From positions 1 through 38,482 of the forward strand of contig JAFVYP010000170.1 in NCBI GenBank assembly GCA_017508555.1: a stretch of DNA of 38,482 nt, in the 5' to 3' direction. Positions within the stretch are counted from its first letter, which is position 1. Each line of letters starts with the position of its first letter. The notes under the pieces were generated by a model that did no database searches, had not been told where the DNA came from, and was given only the letters and a program-made list of their open reading frames with translations. Source of the DNA: Lentisphaeria bacterium (GTDB lineage: Bacteria > Verrucomicrobiota > Lentisphaeria > Victivallales > Victivallaceae). The position numbers and the translations under genes were made by a program. Below are positions 17,182 to 25,879 of this stretch, one piece after another.

Positions 17182-18600
17182 ATGAAAATCACATTTCTCA
17201 ACGGCAGTTCTTCCGGCCAGACGCTGGATTCGGGGGAGTTGCAGGAGATCACTCTGGGGCGTGACAATACCAATATGATCCCTCTGGATATGGAGGGTGT
17301 GTCGCGCAATCATGCTGTGCTGCGCTTTGCAGAGAACGGCTGGCTGATCTGTGATCTTGGCAGTACCAACGGAGTCAAGGTCAACGGAACGCTGATTGCC
17401 GGAGAGTTTATGCTCAGTGACGGAGATCTGATCGAAATCGGCACGCAGAAACTGGCCGTTTCCGGATTGAGAGGCAAAACGCCTGTGATCTCCTTTGCAC
17501 CGGCGCAGGGGACCATGGTCGTTGAGTCCGGGGCTGCTCAGGAAGAGGCGCAGGATGAGTTTGACCGCGATAAGCTGATGGCTTCCATCAGTGCGGGAAC
17601 ATTGTTTACAGCCGGAACGCCGGAACAGGTGATGTCTCCGGAGCAGCCTGTTTCAGATGATCGTCAGACGATCCCCTCCATCAAAGTCGGCGGGCGGAAA
17701 TTTATTTCACCGGTTTTGTTTTATACGATCGTTGTCTGTCTGACTGTGGTTGCGCTGACGGCCTGTCTCAAGTTGTTTTCTCCGGCGAAAAAGGTGTCAG
17801 GCAGTACGGCGGCTTCAGTGAGCAATCAGCCTCTTTCCCTCTATTTTGAAAAATTGACCGTATCTCAGGAAAATGTTTTCCGCTTTTCTGTTTCCATCGA
17901 AAACCGGAAGGCTGTATTTTATATCGACGACATCCGCAGCCGCCGTCATCCCGAACCTTTCATCGTCGAAAATCCTGCGGGATTGGAGGTGTTGATAAGC
18001 CGTTTGAACAATTCCGGTATCTGGAACGTCAGGTCAGCTGCCGTACGGAATGATTCCAGCGGCCTTTACCGCCGTCTGGGCGTTGTTCTCGGGGGAAAGA
18101 TCGTCAATCTTTCTCTGAGCGGCCACCGCGTGGGGGCTGAGGTGGAGGATATTGAAAGTGCGATCTATGAATTTGCGGAAGGCTGCGGCATGCAGACGGT
18201 TTCACTTTCCGGAGACGAGATCCTCAAAATGGCCACCGATAATTTCAATAAAGCTGAAGATCTTTACGCCAACCGGGAATCCGGCGGGGCCAATTTGCGT
18301 GACTCCATCGCCCGTTACCGTCTGGTCGTCAATTATCTCAATGAGTTTTCGCCGCCTCAGGCTATCTGGAAAAAGGCAAAGATCCGTTTGACGGAAGCGG
18401 AAAGTCTGCTGAAAAACAAATTGGATGAGTTGGAATACCGGCGCGTGACCTTGCAGAATGCCCGTGATTTTACCGCTCTCCGGCGGGTGTTTCTTGAGAC
18501 GATGGAGTTGACAGAAAGGGATTCCAAAGAATACAATCTTGCGCGTAAGCGTTTGCATATCCTTGACAGTCACCTGAAAAAAAGCAGAGGTTCAAGATGA
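17182..18600 (+). CDS. Membrane-anchored FHA-domain protein
   Basis: The product is 472 residues. Residues 20-95 form a forkhead-associated domain with all hallmark positions: G-R at 26-27, S-R-N-H at 41-44 and D-L-G-S-T-N-G at 58-64. FHA domains bind phosphothreonine. A flexible acidic linker follows, then one transmembrane helix at about 175-198 and a 270-residue remainder that would be periplasmic, ending in charged helices. The topology suggests a link between cytoplasmic phosphorylation and an envelope machine, a theme known from FHA proteins of Tad and type VI secretion loci. No kinase is in the window. The stop overlaps the start of the PEGA gene (ATGA). Confidence 0.82.
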   Translation: MKITFLNGSSSGQTLDSGELQEITLGRDNTNMIPLDMEGVSRNHAVLRFAENGWLICDLGSTNGVKVNGTLIAGEFMLSDGDLIEIGTQKLAVSGLRGKTPVISFAPAQGTMVVESGAAQEEAQDEFDRDKLMASISAGTLFTAGTPEQVMSPEQPVSDDRQTIPSIKVGGRKFISPVLFYTIVVCLTVVALTACLKLFSPAKKVSGSTAASVSNQPLSLYFEKLTVSQENVFRFSVSIENRKAVFYIDDIRSRRHPEPFIVENPAGLEVLISRLNNSGIWNVRSAAVRNDSSGLYRRLGVVLGGKIVNLSLSGHRVGAEVEDIESAIYEFAEGCGMQTVSLSGDEILKMATDNFNKAEDLYANRESGGANLRDSIARYRLVVNYLNEFSPPQAIWKKAKIRLTEAESLLKNKLDELEYRRVTLQNARDFTALRRVFLETMELTERDSKEYNLARKRLHILDSHLKKSRGSR

Positions 18601-19922
18601 AGATCCTTTTTAATTGTATGCTCGTTGTTTTTTCCCTGCTGCTCTTTTGCGGCTGCGGCAAAAAGGCGCCTACAACGGGAAAAATCGAGTTTTCGGGTCC
18701 TCCGGGACTGGTGGTGTCCTTCCAGGGAAAAGCCTTCCGGAAAACGCCGGTCGTTCTCCGGACACGGCCGGGAGAGTATAATTTCCGTCTTGCAGCGCCC
18801 GGATATTATCCGGAGTTCAGACGTGTTGCCGTCCGTGCTGGTGAGGTGAATAAGGTCAAAGTTCAGCTTGAGTCAGTCCGTTCCGCCATTTTGATCGACA
18901 GCGAGCCCCGGGGGGCCAAAGTGCGTTTTCAGGGAGAGATCCGGGGCGCGACGCCCCTGATCCTCTCAGATCTTCCTGCCGGAGAACATGCTGTTCAGCT
19001 GCTCATGCCCGGTTATTCCGAGGAACAGATCCGCTGGCGCATTACCGATGAGCGTCTCCATCCCCGGATGATTGCCAAACTTAAAATGACTTCCGGCCGG
19101 ATCGTTGTCAAAACGGTTCCGGATACGGCAACTGTCTTTATCAACGGCAAGCGCGTGGGACTTTCGCCGTACAGCAGTACGCTTGAATCCGGCGTGTATG
19201 CCCTGCGTATCGAGAGAGAGGGGTTCAATTCCATTGAGGAGCAGGTCATCGTTCCCCGGGGCGGGACAGTCCGGCGCGATATCCGTCTGGAAACGACTCC
19301 CGGAACGATCAAGATCACCAGCAGTCCCTCCGGTGCGGAGGTGTTCCTGAACGATAAAAAAGTGGGCGTGACGCCCTGGACCGTTCCCGGTGTCCAGCCG
19401 GGAAATTACCGTATCCGTGCGGCTTTTTCCGGATATGATTTTGTTGAAAAAACAGTCTCCGTCGCTCCTTCACAGACGGAAAATGTCCATCTGACGCTTG
19501 CGCGCAGTACCGGCAGTGCAAGTTTTGTGATCCGTCCAGCGGGGGTCCAGTGTCTTGTTGACGGTCGTCTCTGCGGCGTTGTCCAGGCTGTCGGAGATTC
19601 TGTTACGGAGACCCGTCCGATCGTTGTTGAGAATCTTTCTCCCGGCAGGCATGTCCTGACTGTGACCCATCCCCGTGCGCTTCCTGTGAAAAAGGAGATC
19701 AGTTTCACCATTGCGAAAGGCAAGCGCTATACGGCCAGGGAAAAAATCGAACTGTGGGTTTCCAACTGTGAGATCACTTTCAAGGATGGACGGGTCGAAA
19801 GCGGTATGATTTACAGTGAGGATGAAAAATTCATTTATTACAGTCCCACAGTGGGCATCCGCTATCCTGTCCAGCGGAACTATATCCGGACGATCAAATA
19901 CATTCCTGTAACGGCAAAATAA
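18597..19922 (+). CDS. PEGA-repeat lipoprotein
   Basis: The product is 441 residues, with an N-terminal signal sequence ending F-C-G-C, making Cys20 the likely lipidated residue. The mature part is about five tandem PEGA-type beta-sandwich repeats, each with a P-x-G-A-x-V-x-x-x-G/D-x-x-x-G-x-T-P core (for example S-E-P-R-G-A-K-V and S-S-P-S-G-A-E-V) and a G-x-Y/H-x-x-R/L-x-x-x-G-Y end. The last 60 residues are a different small beta domain. PEGA domains are found in surface-anchored or S-layer-associated proteins and are of unknown biochemical role. Overlap with the FHA gene by 4 bases implies coupled translation, so the two products probably work together at the envelope. Confidence 0.82.
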   Translation: MKILFNCMLVVFSLLLFCGCGKKAPTTGKIEFSGPPGLVVSFQGKAFRKTPVVLRTRPGEYNFRLAAPGYYPEFRRVAVRAGEVNKVKVQLESVRSAILIDSEPRGAKVRFQGEIRGATPLILSDLPAGEHAVQLLMPGYSEEQIRWRITDERLHPRMIAKLKMTSGRIVVKTVPDTATVFINGKRVGLSPYSSTLESGVYALRIEREGFNSIEEQVIVPRGGTVRRDIRLETTPGTIKITSSPSGAEVFLNDKKVGVTPWTVPGVQPGNYRIRAAFSGYDFVEKTVSVAPSQTENVHLTLARSTGSASFVIRPAGVQCLVDGRLCGVVQAVGDSVTETRPIVVENLSPGRHVLTVTHPRALPVKKEISFTIAKGKRYTAREKIELWVSNCEITFKDGRVESGMIYSEDEKFIYYSPTVGIRYPVQRNYIRTIKYIPVTAK

Positions 19923-19996
19923 AGCCGGAAAATGTTTTTTGGAAGGGAAAAAAGTCCGTATTGCGAAAAATTATGAAAAATATCCTGTCTGACGGA

Positions 19997-20025
19997 TTGA
20001 CATTTTGTGTTATTGGCGCTAAGTT
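19997..20025 (+). promoter_or_regulatory. Sigma-70-like promoter for the Sel1-repeat gene
   Basis: A consensus TTGACA at 19997-20002 is followed after 17 bases by TAAGTT at 20020-20025. The -35 is perfect, the -10 partial. Transcription would start near 20032, giving a leader of about 60 bases before the Sel1 ATG, which has AAGGA 7 bases upstream. The Sel1, TolC and HlyD genes may therefore be expressed partly apart from the tad and FHA genes. Confidence 0.55.
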
Positions 20026-20094
20026 AAATGACGTTGAATTATGTAAATTGGCCATTCAGGGCAGTTTTGTGTATCAAAAGTTAAGGATTTCACC

Positions 20095-22476
20095 ATGAGG
20101 AAACGGTGTTTTTGCACACTTTTTGCGGTTTGGGCATGCAGTACCCTGATCGCTGCCGGAAATGAGGCTGTTATTCTGAAATCAGCGGCTTCCTGTTTCA
20201 ATTTGCCTGCGGGCAGCAAAATGACTTCCCAGGAGGCTGTTGCCCGCTTTGAAAAAGAGGCGGCCAGAGGAAATGCCGCCGCTGCTTCCCATTTGGGACT
20301 TTTTTATCTGCGCGGGATCGGCGTGAAAAAGAATCCGGTCCGTGCGTTCAGTCTTTTTACCCGCGCCGCTGCCAAAAATGATGTTTTGGGACATTTCGGC
20401 GCCGGATATTGCTATTACAGCGGGAACGGTGTCAAAAGAAACATCAAAGCTGCTGAAACGTCACTCCGCAAAGCCGCGGCGCTGGGCAACAGTGATGCCA
20501 TGCTGCTTCTGTTCAACATTTACCGCTACGGCTGGAACGGCAAAATGGACCGTGCCGAGGCGTTGAGCATGCTCCGGGGCGCTGTCAGCGCCGGGAATGC
20601 CGCCGCGCTCTGCCGTTTGGGTGTCTGTTATCTTAAAGGTGAGCTGGTCGGAAAAGATGAAAAAGAGGCTGTGCGCCTGTTGCAGGCCGCTTCCTTGAAA
20701 GGCTCTGCCGATGCGGATGTGCTTCTTGCCCGCTGTTATGCGGAGGGGACCGGGGTCGATGCTGACCGTGAGGTCGCTGAGGCCTATTTGCAGAAAGGCA
20801 TCAATTCCGGCAAGGCCTCCGCCTATGTTTTGCGCGGTGATCTTCAGCTGAAAGCCGGTGCGGAAAGTGAAGCGCTCAAATCTTACACAGAGGCTGTCAA
20901 GCGGGATGCCGCCGCCGGAAATCTGGCGCTGGGCAAATACTATAACGGAAAGAAAAACAAAGCGGCTGAAGCCGACCGGTATCTGCGCCTTGCCGCCAAT
21001 GCCGGAAGCGTGGAAGCCATGTATATCATCGGCAGCGGCTGTCTTGCCCGCAATAAACAGGTCTCCTACGGCTTGAGCATGCTGAACAAAGCCGCCGCCA
21101 TCGGAGATGCCCGTTCTCAGCTGGTGCTTGGCAAGTTCTATTTGAAACAGCTTTCCCCCCGTGAAAAGGATAAGGCTTTCAGTTATCTGAAAAAAGCTGT
21201 GGAATCCGGTCTCGGAGAGGCCTGGTATTTCCTTTCGCTCTGCTACCGTAACGGCTACGGTACGAAATATAATCCCGGAATGGCTGCCGATGCCGCCAAA
21301 AATGCCGCCGATGCCAATGACAGTTACGGACAGCTTCTCTACGGTGTGTACTGCCGTGACGGCATCGGGGTCCAGAAAGATCTTGACAGAGCCAGACGTT
21401 ACTTTGAAATGTCTGCCGCTCAGAACAACCGTCATGCCCGCGCTGCGCTGGCTGAGCTTGTTATCAATAAAGAGGCAGAAAGCGGCAAAGAGGTGTACGA
21501 GGCATCTTCTCTTGCCATGCTTGAAGCTGCCGCCAAAGACGGCAACGTGAATGCCAAATACCTTTTGGGCAAGATCTATACCGAAGGAAAAGGTGTTGCC
21601 CGTGATTACAATCTGGGCCGCCGTTATTTGGAAGAGGCCGCCCGCGGCAAACATGCCGCTGCCCTGAATCTGCTGGCTGTTTACCATGCCCGGGGCATTG
21701 CCGGAGAAAAGAGTCTGGAAAAAATGCTCAAGTGTTTCCGTGAGGCTGCTGCTTTGGGCAATGCGGAAGCCTATACCAAACTTGGCCGTTGCTATTTTGA
21801 AGGATTGGGCGTTTCCAAAAATGTCCGTGAAGCTGTGAAAAACTTCACCCGTGCGGCGGAGCTGGGTTCTCCTGAGGGCGAATTCTGGCTGGGAATGTGC
21901 CGCCTGAAAGGGATCGGAACGCCTGTGGATAAGAACGGCGGATTCCGTACGCTTTTCCGTGCTGCCGCCAATGGCTGGGCAGAAGCCTGCTGTTATGTCG
22001 GTATGTGCTACAATGACGGAGTCGGTGTGAAAAAAGATGCCCGGAAGGCTTTCAATTTCTTCAAGAAGGGTGCTGAGCTGGGTTCCGGAGATGCTATGTA
22101 TCAGCTGGGACTGATCTACAACAACGGAACGGCGGATGTGAAACGCGACCGCAAGGCCGCCTTCGAGTGGTTTTCCAAATCCGCCCGTGAAGGCAACTCC
22201 TACGGCATGTATTTCCTGGCTCCCTTCTATGAGTACGGAGAGATCGTGAAAAAGGATACGGTCAAAGCGGCCGCGCTTTACCGTCAGAGTGCTTATGCCG
22301 GCAACCGCTATGCCCAGTATCTGCTGGGACGCTGTTATGAAAACGGTATCGGTGTGTTTGTTGATGAACGTGAAGCGATGCGCTGGTATCAGAAATCTGC
22401 GGAAAATGACTTCCCCCTTGCCGAGGAAGCTATGATAAGGCTGGAAAAAAAGCGGAATGACGCCAAAATGCTTTGA
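20095..22476 (+). CDS. Long Sel1-repeat (TPR-like) exported protein
   Basis: The product is 793 residues, with an N-terminal signal peptide (positively charged start, hydrophobic stretch to about 20, L-I-A-A). From about residue 45 almost to the end it consists of some 20 tandem Sel1-like repeats of about 36 residues, with the pattern A-x-x-x-L-G-x-x-Y-x-x-G-x-G-V-x-K-D followed by A-x-x-x-x-x-x-A-A-x-x-G. Sel1 arrays form alpha-alpha superhelices that bind other proteins. The likely role is a periplasmic scaffold or adaptor; the partner is unknown. Some repeats in the middle (about residues 230-330) are shorter and less regular. Its own promoter lies at 19997-20025. The following gene is a TolC-type lipoprotein, 78 bases on. 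Confidence 0.88.
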   Translation: MRKRCFCTLFAVWACSTLIAAGNEAVILKSAASCFNLPAGSKMTSQEAVARFEKEAARGNAAAASHLGLFYLRGIGVKKNPVRAFSLFTRAAAKNDVLGHFGAGYCYYSGNGVKRNIKAAETSLRKAAALGNSDAMLLLFNIYRYGWNGKMDRAEALSMLRGAVSAGNAAALCRLGVCYLKGELVGKDEKEAVRLLQAASLKGSADADVLLARCYAEGTGVDADREVAEAYLQKGINSGKASAYVLRGDLQLKAGAESEALKSYTEAVKRDAAAGNLALGKYYNGKKNKAAEADRYLRLAANAGSVEAMYIIGSGCLARNKQVSYGLSMLNKAAAIGDARSQLVLGKFYLKQLSPREKDKAFSYLKKAVESGLGEAWYFLSLCYRNGYGTKYNPGMAADAAKNAADANDSYGQLLYGVYCRDGIGVQKDLDRARRYFEMSAAQNNRHARAALAELVINKEAESGKEVYEASSLAMLEAAAKDGNVNAKYLLGKIYTEGKGVARDYNLGRRYLEEAARGKHAAALNLLAVYHARGIAGEKSLEKMLKCFREAAALGNAEAYTKLGRCYFEGLGVSKNVREAVKNFTRAAELGSPEGEFWLGMCRLKGIGTPVDKNGGFRTLFRAAANGWAEACCYVGMCYNDGVGVKKDARKAFNFFKKGAELGSGDAMYQLGLIYNNGTADVKRDRKAAFEWFSKSAREGNSYGMYFLAPFYEYGEIVKKDTVKAAALYRQSAYAGNRYAQYLLGRCYENGIGVFVDEREAMRWYQKSAENDFPLAEEAMIRLEKKRNDAKML

Positions 22477-22554
22477 CCGTATTGCTCCGTTTTTTCCAAA
22501 GGACATAAAAATTAAACAAAAATAAACATATTCAAGAAAGATGGGAGACTTCTC

Positions 22555-24195
22555 ATGATGTCTGTAAGATCAAAAAAACTGGCAGCGTTTGCAATTCTTG
22601 CCGCTGTTGTGGCCGGCGGATGTAAACCCGCTCAGGATTACCGTGACGAGCGTGCAGAGTATGCTGTCAAACATTTTGAATTTGCCCGTTATCGCGAGAT
22701 GATGGAAGGCAAACAGCTTTCTCTGCAGGAATGTATCAAACTTGCCCAGGAAAACAACCTTGAACTCAAAGTGATGGCTATTGAGGAACAGGTCGCCAAG
22801 GAGATGCGGACTGCTGAAATGCTGGGAATGCTTCCTGAACTGAATATTTCCGATAACTTTTCCGGCCGCAGCAATACGCCTGCCTCCTCCAGCAGAAAGA
22901 CTGCTGACGGCGGTTTGACTTACGGATACAGTACCAGTCAGGATAGAAACGTCAATTACTTCAATATTGATCTTGCGCTGAGCGTTGTTGACTTCGGTCT
23001 GGCTTATTTCAACACCCAACAGGCCCGTGACCGGGTGATGATCCGCGAGCAGCGGACCCGCCGTGCCGGACAGAATCTGACTTTCGATGTGGTGAAGGCC
23101 TATTTCCAGGTGGCCGCCGCCCAGCGTGCCATCAAAATCACCACCGTTCTTCTTGAAGACTGCCGCAGCCGTTATCAGCTGATCGAAAAATTGAGCAAAA
23201 AACGCGCCATCATGCCTTTCCGTGCCTTTGACGAGACCAAACGTTTTGTTGAAATGGAAAAGCGTCTGACCAACTATGTCCGCAGTTACGAAAACAGCTG
23301 TGTCGAGCTGCGTTCTCTGCTGGGTATGCATCCCGGCGGAAAGATCCTTGTGGATGACTCCTATCTCAACCAGGTGCCGAAGTTTGAATTTCCCGAGATC
23401 GAGCTGATGGAGCAGATCGCTCTTCTGGAAAGACCTGAGCTTTACGAGATCGACATGCAGAAGCACGTCAACGTGCTGGAATGCCGCAAAGAGATCGTCA
23501 AGATGTTCCCCAACGTCCGTCTGTTCTACGATTTTGTGAACAGCAACAACAGCTTCCTTTACCATGCCAGCTGGTATGAGCTGGGTATCCGTGCGGCCTA
23601 CAACCTGCTGAAACTGCCTCAGCACATCCAGCAGTACCGCGCTTACAGCGCCCAGGTGGACGCCGAAGAGGCCCGTACCTTCTCTCTGGCCATCGGTATC
23701 ATGGCGCAGGTGCGTATCGCCCATGCCAATCTGATCTCTGTCAAAGAGCGTTATGAGATCGACAACAAGGTTTACAACGCCTATTCCAAAAACCTCAAAT
23801 GGGCTATCGCCAGCAAGAAGCTGACCGGAGAGCTCTCCAATCTGGAGCTCGATCACATGCGTTTGGCTACTGCCGAGACGGAGATTGAACGTCTGATGTC
23901 TCTGGGCAATATCTATGTTGCCTATTTCCGTATCCTCAACACCATCGGTATCAATAAACTGGATGCCGGAAGTCTCAACGCTTTGCGTGCTGAGCTGCTT
24001 GCCGCCAGAAACCGCGCTGCGGAGGAACTCAAGAAGGCCGAAAACGATCACAAGACCAAGCTGGATAAAGCTGCGGCCGATGCCAGGAAAATGGCCGGAG
24101 ATGATTTCAAGATCGTTGAAAAGCCTGTTTCCGCCTTCGGCGATATCGACTTCATCGCCATCTATGATGCCGACGGAGCCAAGAGCAAAAAATAA
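22555..24195 (+). CDS. TolC-family outer-membrane efflux lipoprotein
   Basis: The product is 546 residues from the first of two adjacent ATGs (22555), with GGGAG 7 bases upstream. A lipobox V-A-G-G-C puts the acylated Cys at residue 23. The mature part has the TolC-type layout of two repeats, each beginning with a helix such as L-S-L-Q-E-C-I-K-L-A-Q-E-N-N-L-E-L (residues 55-71), followed by beta-barrel strands and long coiled helices with many Glu, Arg and Ala. The last 60 residues form a charged coiled coil not typical of TolC. TolC proteins are the outer-membrane duct of tripartite efflux or type I secretion systems. Two adaptor genes follow directly. Confidence 0.85.
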   Translation: MMSVRSKKLAAFAILAAVVAGGCKPAQDYRDERAEYAVKHFEFARYREMMEGKQLSLQECIKLAQENNLELKVMAIEEQVAKEMRTAEMLGMLPELNISDNFSGRSNTPASSSRKTADGGLTYGYSTSQDRNVNYFNIDLALSVVDFGLAYFNTQQARDRVMIREQRTRRAGQNLTFDVVKAYFQVAAAQRAIKITTVLLEDCRSRYQLIEKLSKKRAIMPFRAFDETKRFVEMEKRLTNYVRSYENSCVELRSLLGMHPGGKILVDDSYLNQVPKFEFPEIELMEQIALLERPELYEIDMQKHVNVLECRKEIVKMFPNVRLFYDFVNSNNSFLYHASWYELGIRAAYNLLKLPQHIQQYRAYSAQVDAEEARTFSLAIGIMAQVRIAHANLISVKERYEIDNKVYNAYSKNLKWAIASKKLTGELSNLELDHMRLATAETEIERLMSLGNIYVAYFRILNTIGINKLDAGSLNALRAELLAARNRAAEELKKAENDHKTKLDKAAADARKMAGDDFKIVEKPVSAFGDIDFIAIYDADGAKSKK

Positions 24196-24200
24196 GCAAA

Positions 24201-24971
24201 ATGAAAAACGGGTATTTTACCGCCGTCTTAAGCGTCTGCACAACACTGTTGTGCGGCGCTTTTGCGTCTGAGCATCCGGTCAAGGTGGTGCTTTTTCCCT
24301 TTCGTGAGGCGACGCTTGTCTCTCAGATCGACGGCACGATCACCAAATATCATTTCAGAGTCGGTCAGCCTTTTACTGCCGGCAGCTGTCTGCTGGAGTT
24401 TGATGCGACGCCCTATCGGATCGAATTGGATCGTATGTCTGCGCGGCGGGAGGAGATCCAGGTACAGCTGAAACTGGCACAGGAAACATTTATTTCCCAA
24501 AAGCAGCTTTTTGAGCAGGATTTTCAGAGCAAACTTGAAATCGAAAAGCGCAAAGCTGAATTTGAGGCGTTGAAAGCCCGTTTGAAGAGTGCCGCCGCCG
24601 ATTGCGCTGAAGCGCAGCTGCGTTTGGGCTACTGCAAACGCACAGCACCTTTTGACGGACGTCTGGAACAGATCATGTGCCGGGAGCATGAGACGGTCCG
24701 AACCGGGCAGCCGCTGTTCAGGATCATTTACGATAAACAGCTTCTGGCAGTGATGAATATTCCTTTGAGCGAACTCAAACCGGTGGGAACGGAGCTTCAA
24801 TTTCTTTTCCATGAGGGGCGGACCCGTGTTGCAGGAAAAATCTACGAGATCTCTCCGCAGGCGGATCACCGTTCGGGAACGATCGAGATCAAAGCTGTGA
24901 TCTCCAATACGGATGGGAAACTCACCTGCGGTATGACAGGGGAACTTCTCCGTACTCCTGCCGGAAAATAG
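24201..24971 (+). CDS. HlyD/MFP-type periplasmic adaptor
   Basis: The product is 256 residues with a cleavable signal peptide (C-G-A-F-A then S-E). The biotinyl-lipoyl-like half-motif is V-S-Q-I-D-G-T-I and L-L-E-F-D, followed by a long coiled-coil hairpin (about residues 75-140), a second lipoyl half with T-A-P-F-D-G-R and P-L-F-R-I-I, and a beta-barrel domain ending L-T-C-G-M-T-G. This is the periplasmic adaptor (membrane fusion protein) fold of RND and ABC efflux systems. The start is only 5 bases after the TolC stop, without a clear Shine-Dalgarno. It is shorter than typical RND adaptors (about 350-400 residues), consistent with a compact type. Confidence 0.83.
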   Translation: MKNGYFTAVLSVCTTLLCGAFASEHPVKVVLFPFREATLVSQIDGTITKYHFRVGQPFTAGSCLLEFDATPYRIELDRMSARREEIQVQLKLAQETFISQKQLFEQDFQSKLEIEKRKAEFEALKARLKSAAADCAEAQLRLGYCKRTAPFDGRLEQIMCREHETVRTGQPLFRIIYDKQLLAVMNIPLSELKPVGTELQFLFHEGRTRVAGKIYEISPQADHRSGTIEIKAVISNTDGKLTCGMTGELLRTPAGK

Positions 24972-24981
24972 CTTCTTTGTC

Positions 24982-25875
24982 ATGGACCTTTTGACGATTT
25001 TGAAAAAGAGATTTACCCGGAAACGGCGGATCGCGGCAGGTATTTTGCTGGCGGCGGCCGTTCTTTTTTTTATTCCCTTCAACTGGCGTCTGTCACTTCC
25101 CGGGGAAGTGCGTTATGAAATGCAGAACCGTCTTATTGCAGAAGAAACTGGTTTTATCCGCGTTACTCCCGGAGAGGTCAGCCGTTCTTACTCTAAAGGA
25201 GAGACGATTTTTGAACTGAGTGATCCTTTGCTTTTCTTTGCCCGTGAGCGGGTGCAGCACATGCTCCGCTACGACAGTCTGCTGTTTGAACAGCAGCGGA
25301 TGTCCCGCAAGACCATCGGCGACAGTCTGTTGACGGGGCGCAGGGTCAGCAGTGATATGCAGGCTGCTGCTGAATTGGAACGCAAGATTCGTCAAGGTAA
25401 AAAAACGGCTTCAGAAAACCTGATCTTCATTCCAGAAATAGGTCGGGAGTCAAAAGATTTCCGCGTTGTTTCCGGAACCGTTTTGGGAAAACTGTGCGCC
25501 GGAAAACTCATTGTGCGGGCTTATGCCGACGATCAGGATATCAAACATATCCGTTCGGGACAAAAGGTGCGTCTGCTTGTCAAAGACCGTCTTGCCGGTG
25601 TTTCCGGAAAAGTCAGGAAAGTCTATTATATCCCGGTCGTTCTGCGTGATTCTCCGGCTCTTGCAGCTTACGGCGGAGAAATTCCGGTCGATTTTGATGA
25701 AAACGATCCGGAAAAACCCCGTTCCTACCGGCCTGTTTATTTTGTGGATATCCAGCCGGACCGGCCTCTTGTTTTTCAGTGCGGCCGTTTTGTCCGTGCG
25801 GAGGTCTCTTACCGCATTACAGCCGCTGCCCGTATCTGGCAGCTGCTTCTTTCCGCTTTCCGCCGCGAGATCTGA
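24982..25875 (+). CDS. HlyD-like adaptor, divergent, membrane-anchored
   Basis: The product is 297 residues. A basic N-terminus is followed by one transmembrane helix (about 20-35), then a periplasmic lipoyl-like region (L-P-G-E-V-R-Y, E-T-G-F-I-R-V, K-G-E-T-I-F-E-L) with a short helical hairpin. A second beta domain includes L-I-V-R-A-Y-A-D-D-Q-D-I and I-R-S-G-Q-K-V-R-L. The overall order is that of a HlyD adaptor. It resembles the HlyD half of the M50-peptidase/HlyD pairs seen in related bacteria, but no M50 peptidase is here. No lipobox is present. It ends 4 bases before the convergent CobS-like gene. It presumably works with the adaptor before it and with the TolC protein; the inner-membrane transporter is missing. 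Confidence 0.68.
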   Translation: MDLLTILKKRFTRKRRIAAGILLAAAVLFFIPFNWRLSLPGEVRYEMQNRLIAEETGFIRVTPGEVSRSYSKGETIFELSDPLLFFARERVQHMLRYDSLLFEQQRMSRKTIGDSLLTGRRVSSDMQAAAELERKIRQGKKTASENLIFIPEIGRESKDFRVVSGTVLGKLCAGKLIVRAYADDQDIKHIRSGQKVRLLVKDRLAGVSGKVRKVYYIPVVLRDSPALAAYGGEIPVDFDENDPEKPRSYRPVYFVDIQPDRPLVFQCGRFVRAEVSYRITAAARIWQLLLSAFRREI

Positions 25876-25879
25876 CCCG

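Noticed and set aside
20281-22440. Tandem DNA repeat or recombination array
   Set aside because: The repetition is at protein level (Sel1 repeats); the nucleotide copies are too diverged for a DNA repeat.
20461-22506. A 681-codon open frame antisense to the Sel1 gene
   Set aside because: Its apparent periodicity is the mirror of the Sel1 repeats; the plus-strand product has a signal peptide, ribosome binding site and regular repeats.
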